Shown here piece after piece: positions 25,338 to 33,926 of a stretch of 64,000 nt of DNA. The translations under genes and the position numbers were made by a program. This stretch comes from an uncultured Aquimarina sp. GTDB lineage: Bacteria; Bacteroidota; Bacteroidia; Flavobacteriales; Flavobacteriaceae. The stretch lies in NCBI GenBank assembly GCA_947498785.1, contig CANMLS010000018.1, forward strand, positions 1 to 64,000, read 5' to 3'. The notes below the pieces were generated by a model. The model did no database searches. It saw nothing but the letters and a program-made list of their open reading frames with translations, and was not told where the DNA came from. Each line of letters opens with the position of its first letter. The first letter of the stretch is position 1.

Positions 25338-26552
25338 TTAATTAGCGCTTTCTTCCCTAGTAACTTTTCGCTTTACAATGTAAAGTAAAAATGTTCCTAA
25401 AATAGCAATACAGGTCATAAGTATCCAAGTATTGTTATACCCGTATTGATCTATAAATTGCATTCCAGAATTGTGTCCAAAAATATGAGCTGCAGAAAAA
25501 GACATGCTATACAAACCCATATAGGCACCTTGTCTTCCTTTTTTTGCTCTATCCAATGCAAAAGCGTTTCCATATGGAAAAGCAACCATTTCACCCAATG
25601 TAGCTATGATCATCCCTAAAACTAAAACCCCTGCCCAAGGCGTCACTAATAAAAGGGCAAAGCTTATTCCTGTATAAATAAAACCACTGATGACATTTCC
25701 AATTTTTGAAAACCTTGATTTTTCTAAGTAAGCAATTAAAGGCATTTCAAAGAAGAATATGAGTGCGCCATTTAAAGCAAGCAAAAGACCAATTTTTTCT
25801 TCAGATAGTTTGTGTATTTCTTTATAGTATAAAGGTAAAGTAGAGAAGTATTGAACAAATATAAAACCGAATAGTACAAGCGCAATTAAAAATAAAATAT
25901 AGATACCATCTTTATAGGGTTTTACAGGGTTCTTAACAACAACTTCTTTGTCTTGTTCCTTGGTTTTTTTTGGGTGAAGTGTTTGTGTCATTACAAAACC
26001 AGCTATAATACATGTAATTCCATCAGCCCAAAATAGTCCATTATATCCTATAAGGGTAATGATAAGTCCACCAAGTGCCGGACCTGCAGAGAATCCCAGA
26101 TTGATAGCTAGTCGTATAAAAGTTAATGATCGGGTTTTGTTTTCAGGTTTACTATATGCACTTAATGCTACAAAAAAAGCAGGTCTTGCCATATCTGCAA
26201 TGGCAATGAGAATAAAAAAACCAATACAAATACTCCAGAAGCTAGAAAAATATTGAATAACAAGAAATGAAATCCCAGTTAGCATAAGAGAAGTTAGGAT
26301 AACCTTATAATACCCGATTTGGTCACTTAGTTTACCCCCAATCCAGGCTCCTGTAAATGAGCCTAACCCATAACTGGTCATGATCCAACCAACTTGTTCT
26401 AATGAAAAATCCAAGTCATCTGTAAGGTACAGCGATAAAAATGGAATTACCATTGCACCAGCCCTGTTGATTAATGTAATCAATGCTAACCACCATACTT
26501 CTTTTGATAGTCCAGAAAAAGAATCAATATAATGATGTAAAATCCTGCTCAA
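25338..26552 (-). CDS. MFS transporter
   Basis: 404 aa with 12 predicted membrane helices. A signature loop between helices 2 and 3, GSFTGAWIGGKLSDQIGYYKV, matches the MFS motif GxLaDrxGrkxx. A central charged loop (HPKKTKEQDKEVVVKN) separates the two six-helix halves. It looks like a drug or metabolite exporter of the DHA1 type; substrate unknown. The downstream DJ-1-like lipoprotein is likely co-transcribed. Confidence 0.85.
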   Translation of the reverse strand: MSRILHHYIDSFSGLSKEVWWLALITLINRAGAMVIPFLSLYLTDDLDFSLEQVGWIMTSYGLGSFTGAWIGGKLSDQIGYYKVILTSLMLTGISFLVIQYFSSFWSICIGFFILIAIADMARPAFFVALSAYSKPENKTRSLTFIRLAINLGFSAGPALGGLIITLIGYNGLFWADGITCIIAGFVMTQTLHPKKTKEQDKEVVVKNPVKPYKDGIYILFLIALVLFGFIFVQYFSTLPLYYKEIHKLSEEKIGLLLALNGALIFFFEMPLIAYLEKSRFSKIGNVISGFIYTGISFALLLVTPWAGVLVLGMIIATLGEMVAFPYGNAFALDRAKKGRQGAYMGLYSMSFSAAHIFGHNSGMQFIDQYGYNNTWILMTCIAILGTFLLYIVKRKVTREESAN

Positions 26553-26661
26553 TGAATTGATGATTTGTGTTGTTTCACTAAAATATTGGGTAAAAGTAGT
26601 TTTTTATCTATTATTTGAATACAATTTTATTAAAATTAATTAGTTAACTAATTGTAAATTG

Positions 26662-26669
26662 TATTTTTG
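26662..26669 (+). promoter_or_regulatory. -7 box that decides the start of the DUF1684 gene
   Basis: TATTTTTG exactly matches TAnnTTTG. It contains the in-frame TTG (26667) that an automatic call would use as a start, so that codon would not be transcribed; the GTG at 26691 is the better start. Confidence 0.4.
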
Positions 26670-26690
26670 CAAAAAAAACAAAAAAGGAAG

Positions 26691-27305
26691 GTGTTTAGGC
26701 TATTATTACTACTCATATTTTTTACGTTAAATACTGTTGCTCAGGATTCTATAGCAATCAAAAGAATATTGTCTTTTCAGGAAAAGATTAATGCAACGTT
26801 TTCTTCTGAAGAAACCTCACCATTAACAACAAAAGATTTCAAACAATTTAAGAAACTAGATTTTTTTAAAATAGATACTTCTTTTTGTGTTAAAGCAAAA
26901 TTTGAACGTACTCCCTACGAGACTCCTTTTATTATGAAAACTACTACGGGAACAGAACCTTTATATGTAAAATATGGCGAAGCAAGATTTATACTTCAAG
27001 AAAAAGAATATGTATTGAATATATATCAAAATCAGGGATTAAAGACACAACCCGAATATGAAGATTATTTGTTTCTCCCTTTTACTGATTCATCAAATCA
27101 GGAATCAAGTTATAGTGGAGGACGTTTTATAGACCTTAAAATACCAGAAGGAGAATCAATTTTAATTGATTTTAATACCGCTTATAATCCATATTGCGCA
27201 TATAATAATCGATATTCTTCCCCGATACCTCCTGTAGAAAATCACCTAGATGTTAAGATACTTGCTGGAGTCAAAAAATATAAGAAGTACCCAGAAAACG
27301 AATAA
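26691..27305 (+). CDS. DUF1684 domain secreted protein
   Basis: 204 aa from GTG. A signal peptide (FRLLLLLIFFTLNTVAQ) ends in the typical VAQ-D site. The mature part has DUF1684 marks: FKQFKKLDFFKI, YVKYGEARFILQEKEYVLNIYQNQG, DYLFLPFTDSSNQESSYSGGRFIDL and FNTAYNPYCAYNNRYSSPIPP. Biochemical role unknown. The start is uncertain: TTG at 26667 would add 8 basic residues but lies in a promoter box. It ends before a strong terminator shared with the porin gene. Confidence 0.8.
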   Translation: MFRLLLLLIFFTLNTVAQDSIAIKRILSFQEKINATFSSEETSPLTTKDFKQFKKLDFFKIDTSFCVKAKFERTPYETPFIMKTTTGTEPLYVKYGEARFILQEKEYVLNIYQNQGLKTQPEYEDYLFLPFTDSSNQESSYSGGRFIDLKIPEGESILIDFNTAYNPYCAYNNRYSSPIPPVENHLDVKILAGVKKYKKYPENE

Positions 27306-27308
27306 AAC

Positions 27309-27340
27309 AAAAAGCGTTCTGAAGATTCAGAACGCTTTTT
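27309..27340. terminator. Bidirectional terminator between DUF1684 and porin genes
   Basis: Perfect inverted repeat AAAAAGCGTTCTGAA / TTCAGAACGCTTTTT with T runs in both directions, between two convergent genes. Confidence 0.85.
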
Positions 27341-27362
27341 ATTTTTAAATAAAATATATAAT

Positions 27363-28475
27363 TTAAAACTTATAGATAGCACCTAGTACAAAAGAAGAAA
27401 GACTCTTCGTAGCTTCTCCATCATTATCTGGGAATGTATCCTCTGATGTTGAATCCAATCTTAACTCAGGTTTTAGTGTAAGATTTCCTATATCATAACT
27501 TCCAGTTAATGTTGCAGCAAAAACGCTACCTTCACCTTCAGCATCAGTTGTTAGAGCTCCGACTCCTCCTTCAAACTCTGCAAAATATTCTCCTCTTAAC
27601 CCAAGAGTAAATTTTTCTGAGGTTTTATATTGTGGATAAAGTGCTACTCCGTAGAAACCTGATGCATCTCCATCTTCCTGTGGTTCTGTAGATAGGTAAG
27701 TACCGTTGATACCAAGATAAAAATCTTCGGTTAAATCCCATCCTGTAGTTAAATCAGCTTGAAAAGTAGGCCCAACTTCTCCTGGTTCACCTTCATTTCC
27801 ATATCTAAAATTAAGAAAAGCACTACCATTATCAACAGAATATCCTACTTGAGCTCCAAAAATGTAAGTATCGAACGGGTTGTTTTCTGTATAATCAGTT
27901 GGATTCATAACAGCTACCATTGCAGACCATTTTTCACTAAGAGCAAAATCTGCTTTTAAACCTGTATGAGAGAAAGGTCCATAAGAGAACATATAAGAAG
28001 TAGAATAGTTGAAGTTTCCTGTTGGAGAAATTACTTCATATCCTAGATATGTGTTAAAATTACCAATGGTAAGTTTTACTTTTTCAGAAACATTCCAATA
28101 TGCATACAATTGATTAACAATTTGTGCAGAACCATCAGAATTGAATACAGCATCCTCTCCTCTTTGTCCAAATACAAGATCAGCTACAAATCCAACTTTT
28201 TCACCTTCGTATCCTAAAATCACATTCGCCATGCCTAGTGCAAAACCTGATTGATTAACGAATGATGTTCCTGGAGCGACAAATGAACCGTCATCATTAG
28301 CCTTGTTAGGTGCTCCAATATTGTACCTATAATAACCATCTACTGATCCATTAACAGAAAAATTATCAAACCACTTTTTTTCTTCCTCTTCTTGTGCAAT
28401 TGTGGTGAAGCTTGCAAAAGCCAAAGCGACAATACTTACTTTTCTTAAAAAATTTGTAACAGTTTTTGCTTTCAT
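27363..28475 (-). CDS. Outer-membrane porin (beta-barrel porin-2 type)
   Basis: 370 aa. A signal peptide ends at FTTIAQ-EEEE. The mature protein is a run of alternating amphipathic beta strands with aromatic girdles (FSVNGSVDGYYRYNIGAPN, LYAYWNVSEKVKLTIGNFNTYLGYEVISPTGNFNYSTSYMFSYGPFSHTGLKADF) ending in Phe (SSFVLGAIYKF), needed for BAM assembly. Such porins often lie in ammonium-transport clusters with P-II and Amt. Here P-II is the next gene upstream but Amt is absent. The start MKAKTV was preferred over an ATG three codons earlier. Confidence 0.8.
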   Translation of the reverse strand: MKAKTVTNFLRKVSIVALAFASFTTIAQEEEEKKWFDNFSVNGSVDGYYRYNIGAPNKANDDGSFVAPGTSFVNQSGFALGMANVILGYEGEKVGFVADLVFGQRGEDAVFNSDGSAQIVNQLYAYWNVSEKVKLTIGNFNTYLGYEVISPTGNFNYSTSYMFSYGPFSHTGLKADFALSEKWSAMVAVMNPTDYTENNPFDTYIFGAQVGYSVDNGSAFLNFRYGNEGEPGEVGPTFQADLTTGWDLTEDFYLGINGTYLSTEPQEDGDASGFYGVALYPQYKTSEKFTLGLRGEYFAEFEGGVGALTTDAEGEGSVFAATLTGSYDIGNLTLKPELRLDSTSEDTFPDNDGEATKSLSSFVLGAIYKF

Positions 28476-28618
28476 AATAAACATTAATTATTGTAATTGT
28501 TTTTAATCTGAATTGTGAAATTATGTTAAAATAACTTTACCCCAATAAAAAATAGGGGGTATGACTGCATTTTTACACTTTTTTGATTTTTTACCTTAAA
28601 AAAATTAAGGTTTAATGT

Positions 28619-28732
28619 TTATTTGTAAGATTTTTGAGAATTTGAAAGTCTCTTTTTCAAGTTTTTAAGGAAAATATAAAGAAGAACAAATATAATTCCA
28701 GTATTCGTCATGTTGAAAATTATATAAGTCAT
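28619..28732 (-). CDS. Possible small membrane protein
   Basis: 37 aa: MTYIIFNMTNTG, then a hydrophobic stretch IIFVLLYIF, then a basic tail LKNLKKRLSNSQKSYK. It lies between the P-II gene and the porin on the same strand, in the 290-bp gap where an ammonium transporter might be expected. No family recognised and no clear ribosome site, so it may be chance. An inverted repeat ACCTTAA/TTAAGGT (28593-28611) follows. Confidence 0.3.
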   Translation of the reverse strand: MTYIIFNMTNTGIIFVLLYIFLKNLKKRLSNSQKSYK

Positions 28733-28765
28733 ATTGAGTTTGAAATATATAATAAGTAGAAAAAA

Positions 28766-29104
28766 TTAGGTTAAGGCTTGTTTACCTTTTTCTTCAGTTC
28801 TGATTCGATATGCATTTTGTATATCTGAGGTGAAAATTTTACCATCTCCAACTTCTCCTGTTTTTGAAGCCTCAATAATAGTTTGTATTGTCTTTTCTTC
28901 AAATTCATCAGAGACGACTATAGATAAATATCTGCGTTGAATATCCGAAGTACTATAAGAAATCCCTCTGTAGGTTTGTCCTTTTTTTTCGTTACCTACA
29001 CCAGTAACATCCCAATATGTAAAGAAATTCACTTCAATCTCATGTAGGGCTTCCTTAACAGCTTTAAATTTTGATTTACGGATAATGGCTTCGATTTTTT
29101 TCAT
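28766..29104 (-). CDS. P-II family nitrogen regulatory protein
   Basis: 112 aa, standard P-II length. MKKIEAIIRKSKFKAVKEALHEIEVNFFTYWDVTGVG, T-loop QTYRGISY (the second Tyr matches the uridylylated Tyr51), and the nucleotide-binding TGEVGDGKIFTSDIQNAYRIRTEEKG. It senses ATP/ADP and 2-oxoglutarate and controls nitrogen proteins. The region after the T-loop (STSDIQRRYLSIVVSD) is less conserved than usual. It lies 15 nt downstream of crcB on the same strand, with the porin further downstream; no amt or glnA nearby. Confidence 0.88.
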   Translation of the reverse strand: MKKIEAIIRKSKFKAVKEALHEIEVNFFTYWDVTGVGNEKKGQTYRGISYSTSDIQRRYLSIVVSDEFEEKTIQTIIEASKTGEVGDGKIFTSDIQNAYRIRTEEKGKQALT

Positions 29105-29119
29105 GATTATAGAATTGGA

Positions 29120-29485
29120 TTATTTTACAAGGAACATTCCTAAAAATACAAAAAGGAATCCAATAACAAAAGAACCAATTGTATACACAAAAAAAGTAAC
29201 GAAATCTCCAGATTTTAGTAACATATGGTTTTCATATGCAAATGTAGAAAAAGTAGTGAAGCCTCCGCAGAAACCTGTTGCCAGTAAAGCAACAGCATTT
29301 TGGGATATGACATTGTTCTTAAGAGCGAGTCCCAAAATAAGACCAATGAGTAAACTGCCTAATATATTAGCCGTAAAAGTTCCATAAGGGATTCCTGTAG
29401 TCGTACTATTCAGATATTTACTAATTAGAAAACGAGCTATACTCCCTGTACCTCCTCCAATAAATACTAATAGTATTTGCTTCAT
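29120..29485 (-). CDS. crcB: Fluoride exporter CrcB/Fluc
   Basis: 121 aa with four membrane helices. GGGTGSIARFLISKYL at the N-terminus, GTFTANILGSLLIGLILG (the conserved Asn in the pore helix), then ATGFCGGFTTFSTFAYE with the Phe-box and Na+ site TTFSTF. It forms an antiparallel dimer that lets fluoride leave the cell. P-II is encoded next in the same direction. I see no fluoride riboswitch in the short upstream gap, which holds a 34-bp palindrome instead. Confidence 0.92.
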   Translation of the reverse strand: MKQILLVFIGGGTGSIARFLISKYLNSTTTGIPYGTFTANILGSLLIGLILGLALKNNVISQNAVALLATGFCGGFTTFSTFAYENHMLLKSGDFVTFFVYTIGSFVIGFLFVFLGMFLVK

Positions 29486-29500
29486 TAATGGTAAAATTAA

Positions 29501-29534
29501 ACCTGCATTTTATGCTATAGCATAAAATGCAGGT
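29501..29534 (-). terminator. Perfect 34-bp palindrome, probable terminator
   Basis: Every base from 29501 to 29534 pairs with its mirror around 29517/29518 (ends ACCTGCATTTT and AAAATGCAGGT). On the minus strand it is 12 nt past the stop of the SRPBCC/GyrI gene and followed by TTTAATTTT, as in an intrinsic terminator. It also lies just upstream of crcB, so an operator role is possible. Confidence 0.6.
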
Positions 29535-29546
29535 GGGATAAAATTT

Positions 29547-30581
29547 CTATTTTATTGGAATATAAATCTCTGTAACCCATTCTGCAGGATTAGGTTGTAA
29601 TTTAGGTTCTTCTTTATACACCTCAAAAGCAGGTGATTCCGTATTAGGTTCAAGACCATTCTCTATTATATATTTATATCCAGCTTTCCATGCTTCCTTA
29701 AGATTTGTATAATCTCCTTTAAGTGTCGTTTTTACTACTTTTTGCTTAGGTAAGAAATCACATTGTATAGCGCTTCCTTCTGGAGTAATCACTTTATCTC
29801 TTGTGGGGATAGCAGTAGAGAAAATTGCCGTTCCTTGTTCTTCATTATATTCATTGTATATAGTCAACGGCATTCCTGTTTGTGGAAGATTGTTTTGTTT
29901 CATATATGTGCTGACATCAGGTATCATTTCGGCTATTTTTTCTGAAATTACTGCAACCGAAGAGGTAATAGCACTATACATATAAAATCCACCTTCATGT
30001 TCTGTGACGCCATCAACATGGATTTCATATTTTTTCATCTCATCATTTGCATACGTATCAAGCTTTTCTAATCCTTTAGTATACATAGATTTTAATGTTT
30101 CAGATAAACTACCATCCTGGGTAATCCAAAATGCTTTCTCCATAAACGATTGCTCACCCTTCATACCCCAAGTGACTTTTGTCTTTTTATCTTCGATTTT
30201 TTCAAATTTCCAATACACATCACTTTTGCTTTCTCCCATAGGAGTAATAAATGTGATTTCCTGATCTATACTAGTAAATGGTAAAACTTTTTTAGTTTCC
30301 ATTTCACCATCACCTTGTGTTTCACTTTTCCAGCTATAAGATCCGCCTTCTCCACTTGTTTTTTCTGCATACTCCATAACAAGGTCATCAGACATGTCCA
30401 TCCATGGGCCCCATTTTGCCCAAGTTTTATATTCATTAATAGTGCTAAATAATAATTCATCGGGAGCATCTATTATTCGACTTTCTTCAACTTGATATTC
30501 GCCATTAATGGTAGCAACATATACAGCGCCGCCAATGACTACTAATAATAGTAGAAAAAATAAATACTTTATTATTTTCAT
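29547..30581 (-). CDS. SRPBCC + GyrI-like effector-binding protein, membrane anchored
   Basis: 344 aa. A single N-terminal membrane helix (YLFFLLLLVVIGGAVYVATI) is followed by an SRPBCC/polyketide-cyclase-like domain (about 30-180: YQVEESRIIDAPDELLFSTINEYKTWAKWGPW) and a GyrI-like/AraC effector-binding domain (about 195-344: ITSSVAVISEKIAEMIPDV, ending EWVTEIYIPIK). Both folds bind small hydrophobic ligands. No DNA-binding domain is present, so a ligand-handling or scavenging role is likelier than gene control. The gene stands alone. Confidence 0.75.
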   Translation of the reverse strand: MKIIKYLFFLLLLVVIGGAVYVATINGEYQVEESRIIDAPDELLFSTINEYKTWAKWGPWMDMSDDLVMEYAEKTSGEGGSYSWKSETQGDGEMETKKVLPFTSIDQEITFITPMGESKSDVYWKFEKIEDKKTKVTWGMKGEQSFMEKAFWITQDGSLSETLKSMYTKGLEKLDTYANDEMKKYEIHVDGVTEHEGGFYMYSAITSSVAVISEKIAEMIPDVSTYMKQNNLPQTGMPLTIYNEYNEEQGTAIFSTAIPTRDKVITPEGSAIQCDFLPKQKVVKTTLKGDYTNLKEAWKAGYKYIIENGLEPNTESPAFEVYKEEPKLQPNPAEWVTEIYIPIK

Positions 30582-30643
30582 CTTAGTCAGTTTAGATTGT
30601 TTGATCAGCTAATATAAACAAATTTAACATCCTTTTATTTTGT

Positions 30644-30651
30644 TACATTTG
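30644..30651 (+). promoter_or_regulatory. -7 box of the DPP III-like gene
   Basis: TACATTTG matches TAnnTTTG exactly, 23 nt before the ATG at 30675. No TTG at the expected -33 distance. Confidence 0.4.
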
Positions 30652-30674
30652 TCAAAAACCATAAAATAGAAGAA

Positions 30675-32726
30675 ATGAAACTCAATAGAATACTATTTTT
30701 TATTGCTGTTGCCAGTCTGTTAATAGCATGTAAAAAAGACCCTAAAGCTACAGATCAAAATGTTCTAAAAGATGATTATCTTGAAGTTGAAGAGGGTAAA
30801 TTTGATTATACGGTTGAGCAATTTGCTGACCTAAAAATTTTAAGATACCAAATTCCTGGTTGGGATAACCTTACCTTAAAAGAGCAAAAACTAGTTTTTT
30901 ATCTTACACAGGCAGGGTTGAGTGGCAGAGATATTATGTGGGATCAGAATTACCGTCATAATCTTGCGATTAGAAAAGCATTAGAGAAAATTTATACTTC
31001 GTATGATGGAAATAAAACTTCTAAAGATTGGAAGGCTTTTGAGACATACTTAAAAAGAGTTTGGTTTTCTAATGGGATACACCATCATTATAGTAATGAT
31101 AAAATAAAACCAGAGTTTAGTCAAGATTATTTAAGTTCTTTACTCGCTGCGACAAGTACAGAGGTTTCTAAAGAGGTCTATGAAGCAATTTTTAATGATG
31201 AAGATGTTAAAAAAGTAAACCAAGCAAAAGGAATTGATAATGTGGCTCTATCTGCGGTTAATTTTTATGGTCCTGGAGTAACGAATGACGATGTATCCTC
31301 ATTTTATGGGAAAATGAAATCTCCTAATGCAGATAAACCATTGTCATTTGGTTTAAATTCTCAATTGGTAAAAGAAAATGGAAAGTTAAAAGAGAGAATT
31401 TATAAATCTGGAGGATTATATGGAGCTGCAATTGATGAAATCGTCAAATGGCTCGAAAAAGCGCAAAGTGTTGCAGAAAACAAAGCACAGGGAGATGCTT
31501 TAGGTTTGTTAATCAAATACTATAAAACTGGAGATTTACAAACTTGGGATGATTATAATGTAGCATGGACAGCTGCTACAGAAGGTAATATTGACTATAT
31601 CAATAGCTTTATTGAAGTATACAATGATCCATTAGGGTATAGAGGCTCTTATGAGACGATTGTACAAATCAAAGACTTTGATATGTCTAAAAAAATGTCT
31701 GTATTGTCAGAAAACGCACAGTGGTTCGAGGATAACTCTCCATTAATGAAAGAACATAAAAAAGATAGTGTGGTGGGAGTTTCTTATAAAGTAGTTGCTG
31801 TTGCAGGAGAAGCGGGAGATGCCTCTCCAAGTACACCAATCGGAGTTAATCTACCAAATGCAAATTGGATTAGAGCGGTTGTGGGTTCTAAGTCGGTATC
31901 TTTAGGAAATATTATTGGAGCATATAACAATGCAGGAGGTTCTGGTCGTTTAAAAGAATTTGTACATGATGATGAGGAATTTGAATTAGAAGAACAATAT
32001 GGACCGTTGGGAGATAAGTTACATACTGCTTTACATGAAGTTGTAGGGCATGCATCAGGGCAATTAAATCCTGGAGTAGGCGAAACTAAAGAAACGTTGA
32101 AGAATTATGCTTCTACAATGGAAGAAGGCCGTGCAGATTTGGTTGGCTTATATTATTTAATGGACCCTAAATTACAAGAACTGGGATTAGTAGAAGATTG
32201 GGAGAAAACAGGAAAAGCTGCTTATGATGGTTATATTAGAAACGGTTTGTTGACACAGCTTATTCGTTTAAACCTTGGGGATGATGTCGAAGAAGCGCAT
32301 ATGAGAAATCGCCAATGGGTAAGTGCCTGGGCTTTTGAACAAGGAAAGAAAGATAATGTAATTGAAAAAGTAACCAGAGATGGAAAAACATATTATAATA
32401 TTAATGATTATAAAAAGTTACGAGAAATCTTCGGACGTTTGTTACGTGAAACTCAACGTATAAAATCAGAAGGAGATTATAAAGCTGCCGAAGAATTGGT
32501 AGAAGGCTATGGTGTAAAAGTAGACCAGTCAATTCATGCAGAAGTGTTAAAACGTAATGAACAATTTACTTCTGCTCCTTATAGCGGATTTGTGAATCCT
32601 GTTTTAGTACCAGAAATGGATGAAAAAGGAGAGATTATAAAAATTAAGGTTACTCAGCCAGAAGACTTTGTGTCCCAAATGTTAATGTATAGTAAGCATT
32701 ATAACTTTTTGCCTGAGGTGAACTAA
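30675..32726 (+). CDS. Dipeptidyl-peptidase III-like zinc peptidase (M49), lipoprotein
   Basis: 683 aa. Lipoprotein signal with Cys at residue 19 (ASLLIACKKD). The zinc site is split by the M49 pattern: ALHEVVGHASG near residue 459 (HExxGH) and, about 45 residues later, EEGRADLVGLYYL (EExRAD). DPP III releases dipeptides from peptide N-termini. The envelope anchor suggests periplasmic or surface peptide use, common in protein-eating flavobacteria. It ends before a strong terminator. Confidence 0.88.
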   Translation: MKLNRILFFIAVASLLIACKKDPKATDQNVLKDDYLEVEEGKFDYTVEQFADLKILRYQIPGWDNLTLKEQKLVFYLTQAGLSGRDIMWDQNYRHNLAIRKALEKIYTSYDGNKTSKDWKAFETYLKRVWFSNGIHHHYSNDKIKPEFSQDYLSSLLAATSTEVSKEVYEAIFNDEDVKKVNQAKGIDNVALSAVNFYGPGVTNDDVSSFYGKMKSPNADKPLSFGLNSQLVKENGKLKERIYKSGGLYGAAIDEIVKWLEKAQSVAENKAQGDALGLLIKYYKTGDLQTWDDYNVAWTAATEGNIDYINSFIEVYNDPLGYRGSYETIVQIKDFDMSKKMSVLSENAQWFEDNSPLMKEHKKDSVVGVSYKVVAVAGEAGDASPSTPIGVNLPNANWIRAVVGSKSVSLGNIIGAYNNAGGSGRLKEFVHDDEEFELEEQYGPLGDKLHTALHEVVGHASGQLNPGVGETKETLKNYASTMEEGRADLVGLYYLMDPKLQELGLVEDWEKTGKAAYDGYIRNGLLTQLIRLNLGDDVEEAHMRNRQWVSAWAFEQGKKDNVIEKVTRDGKTYYNINDYKKLREIFGRLLRETQRIKSEGDYKAAEELVEGYGVKVDQSIHAEVLKRNEQFTSAPYSGFVNPVLVPEMDEKGEIIKIKVTQPEDFVSQMLMYSKHYNFLPEVN

Positions 32727-32748
32727 GAAAAGAATGAACATATAATAA

Positions 32749-32783
32749 AAAACACCGAAGATGTCAAAAACCTTCGGTGTTTT
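32749..32783. terminator. Bidirectional terminator
   Basis: AAAACACCGAAG (32749-32760) and CTTCGGTGTTTT (32772-32783), perfect 12-bp stem with T runs, between the convergent peptidase gene and the unknown gene at 32788. Confidence 0.85.
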
Positions 32784-32787
32784 GTTT

Positions 32788-33363
32788 TTATGATTCTTCA
32801 TCAACAGACCAACTATAAACCAAAGAGGCATCCCCAGTAAAAGGTTTATCATAATCAATTTCATGAAAATCTTCAAATTCGGGACCAAACCTTTCAAAAG
32901 CGCTTACGAATCCAAAAGATCTGTCTTTAACTTTACTTAATATTTTTCCAACTAGAGAGACTGCTGTCTTGGCTACTACTAACCATGGCACAGAAGATCC
33001 AACGATATTATTTACTATTCCAAAAGCATCTCCAGCTACCCCATTTTCTACATCTTTCAGAATTTCTCCCAAATCCCTTGTGGATTTTCTCGTATGGTAG
33101 AGGCGTATATGAACATTTAACTCTCTATCCTCAGGAAGTTCTCGACTTAAAACAAAAAGCCCCTCAGATCCAATTTGTTCAGTATCAAATTGAAAACTAT
33201 TGTCATGTTTTTTGCTCAATTTAAATGGTTTTACGGGTAGTGTCGTTATTATCATCTTGTCTTCTTCAGTAGGATGGTCTGCCATAACAACAAAATATAA
33301 TTTCCACCTCTTTTTTGAACGATGGATACGAACTTCATCTATTTCTAATCGCACTCTTGTCAT
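32788..33363 (-). CDS. Unknown protein next to the 21-bp repeat field
   Basis: 191 aa, no signal peptide. The first 90 residues look like beta strands (RVRLEIDEVRIHRSKKRWKLYFVVMADHP, LNVHIRLYHTRK), perhaps a C2-like sandwich. A more hydrophobic centre with Gly/Val (AGDAFGIVNNIVGSSVPWLVVAKTAVSLVGKIL) is followed by an acidic C-terminus (SLVYSWSVDEES). I do not recognise the family. Its upstream region contains the arrays at 33559-33762, so it may be their regulated gene (inference). Confidence 0.55.
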   Translation of the reverse strand: MTRVRLEIDEVRIHRSKKRWKLYFVVMADHPTEEDKMIITTLPVKPFKLSKKHDNSFQFDTEQIGSEGLFVLSRELPEDRELNVHIRLYHTRKSTRDLGEILKDVENGVAGDAFGIVNNIVGSSVPWLVVAKTAVSLVGKILSKVKDRSFGFVSAFERFGPEFEDFHEIDYDKPFTGDASLVYSWSVDEES

Positions 33364-33926
33364 GATTTTTTATTTAATGTTAATATGATATAAAACTACC
33401 TCACAATCAAGCACAAAAACATACCCATAGCAGGGTATTTTAAGCTTTAAAGATGGTATTAAGCATGATCAAGGTGTTTTTGATGATGAATGAGGTCAAT
33501 CTTTTCATCATCAACCTTCTTCTAAGCACTTTATTAAGGATTGCAAAGGGGTATCGAGGTACTTCGAGGTCATCAAATGGTACTTCGAAGTGATAAAAAG
33601 GTAGTTCGAATCACCTTTTTTTGGGTCATTAGCCCTTATTGTATCACAAGAGATTTGAAAATATCATTTTTATTCGACGGAGTATCAACTCGAAGAGTAA
33701 ATGTATCACTTCGAACCCATAACGTATCAGCTCGAAGCGGCAAACTATCAGCTCGAACCACCTTTTGATGGCAACGAGTCCCTTTTGAGATGGGGTACCC
33801 CCTTGTCGAGGAGAGGTATTTGTGGTATGATATACTCTATAAGACTTTATTAGTAAAATGTTTTAAACGAAAAAAGAATGTACTGTACAGCCTAGAAATT
33901 ATGGTAGGTGATATAAAATATCTCTT
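33364..33926. other. 563-bp intergenic region between a response-regulator gene and an unknown gene
   Basis: Holds the repeat arrays (33559-33762). Left and right of them I see only AT-rich sequence and one GC-richer stretch around 33790-33815. No intrinsic terminator for the response-regulator operon stands out. Confidence 0.5.
33559..33762. repeat. Phased 21-bp repeats in two inverted arrays
   Basis: Left array: units of GTACTTCGARGT type start at 33559, 33580 and 33601. Right array: units of GTATCANCTCGAA type start at 33682, 33703, 33724 and 33745, exactly 21 bp apart, with weaker units at 33641 and 33661 (GTATCA, ATATCA). The left units are the inverse of the right ones (TTCGAAGTGATA against TATCACTTCGAA), so the arrays face each other across a centre near 33630. 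The 21-bp step is two helical turns, so every site would lie on one DNA face. This lies in a 563-bp gap with no credible gene. Confidence 0.85.

Noticed and set aside
29486-29546. A fluoride riboswitch upstream of crcB
   Set aside because: The 61-bp gap is filled by a palindrome and lacks the pseudoknot pattern of that riboswitch.
33606-33612. TTCGAA-type strings in the repeat field as tRNA T-arms
   Set aside because: No acceptor or anticodon stem can be built around them. The only real T-arm in the window belongs to the tmRNA.
33559-33762. The 21-bp repeats as a CRISPR array
   Set aside because: Units follow each other without separate spacers, the arrays are inverted to one another, the unit is too short and degenerate, and no cas gene is in the window.
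33541-33768. A 75-codon frame with heptad repeats across the 21-bp arrays
   Set aside because: Any 21-bp repeat gives a heptad in every open frame. The frame crosses the inverted centre, has a poor start, and its residues (many Arg, Ser, Val, Thr) do not look like a folded protein.
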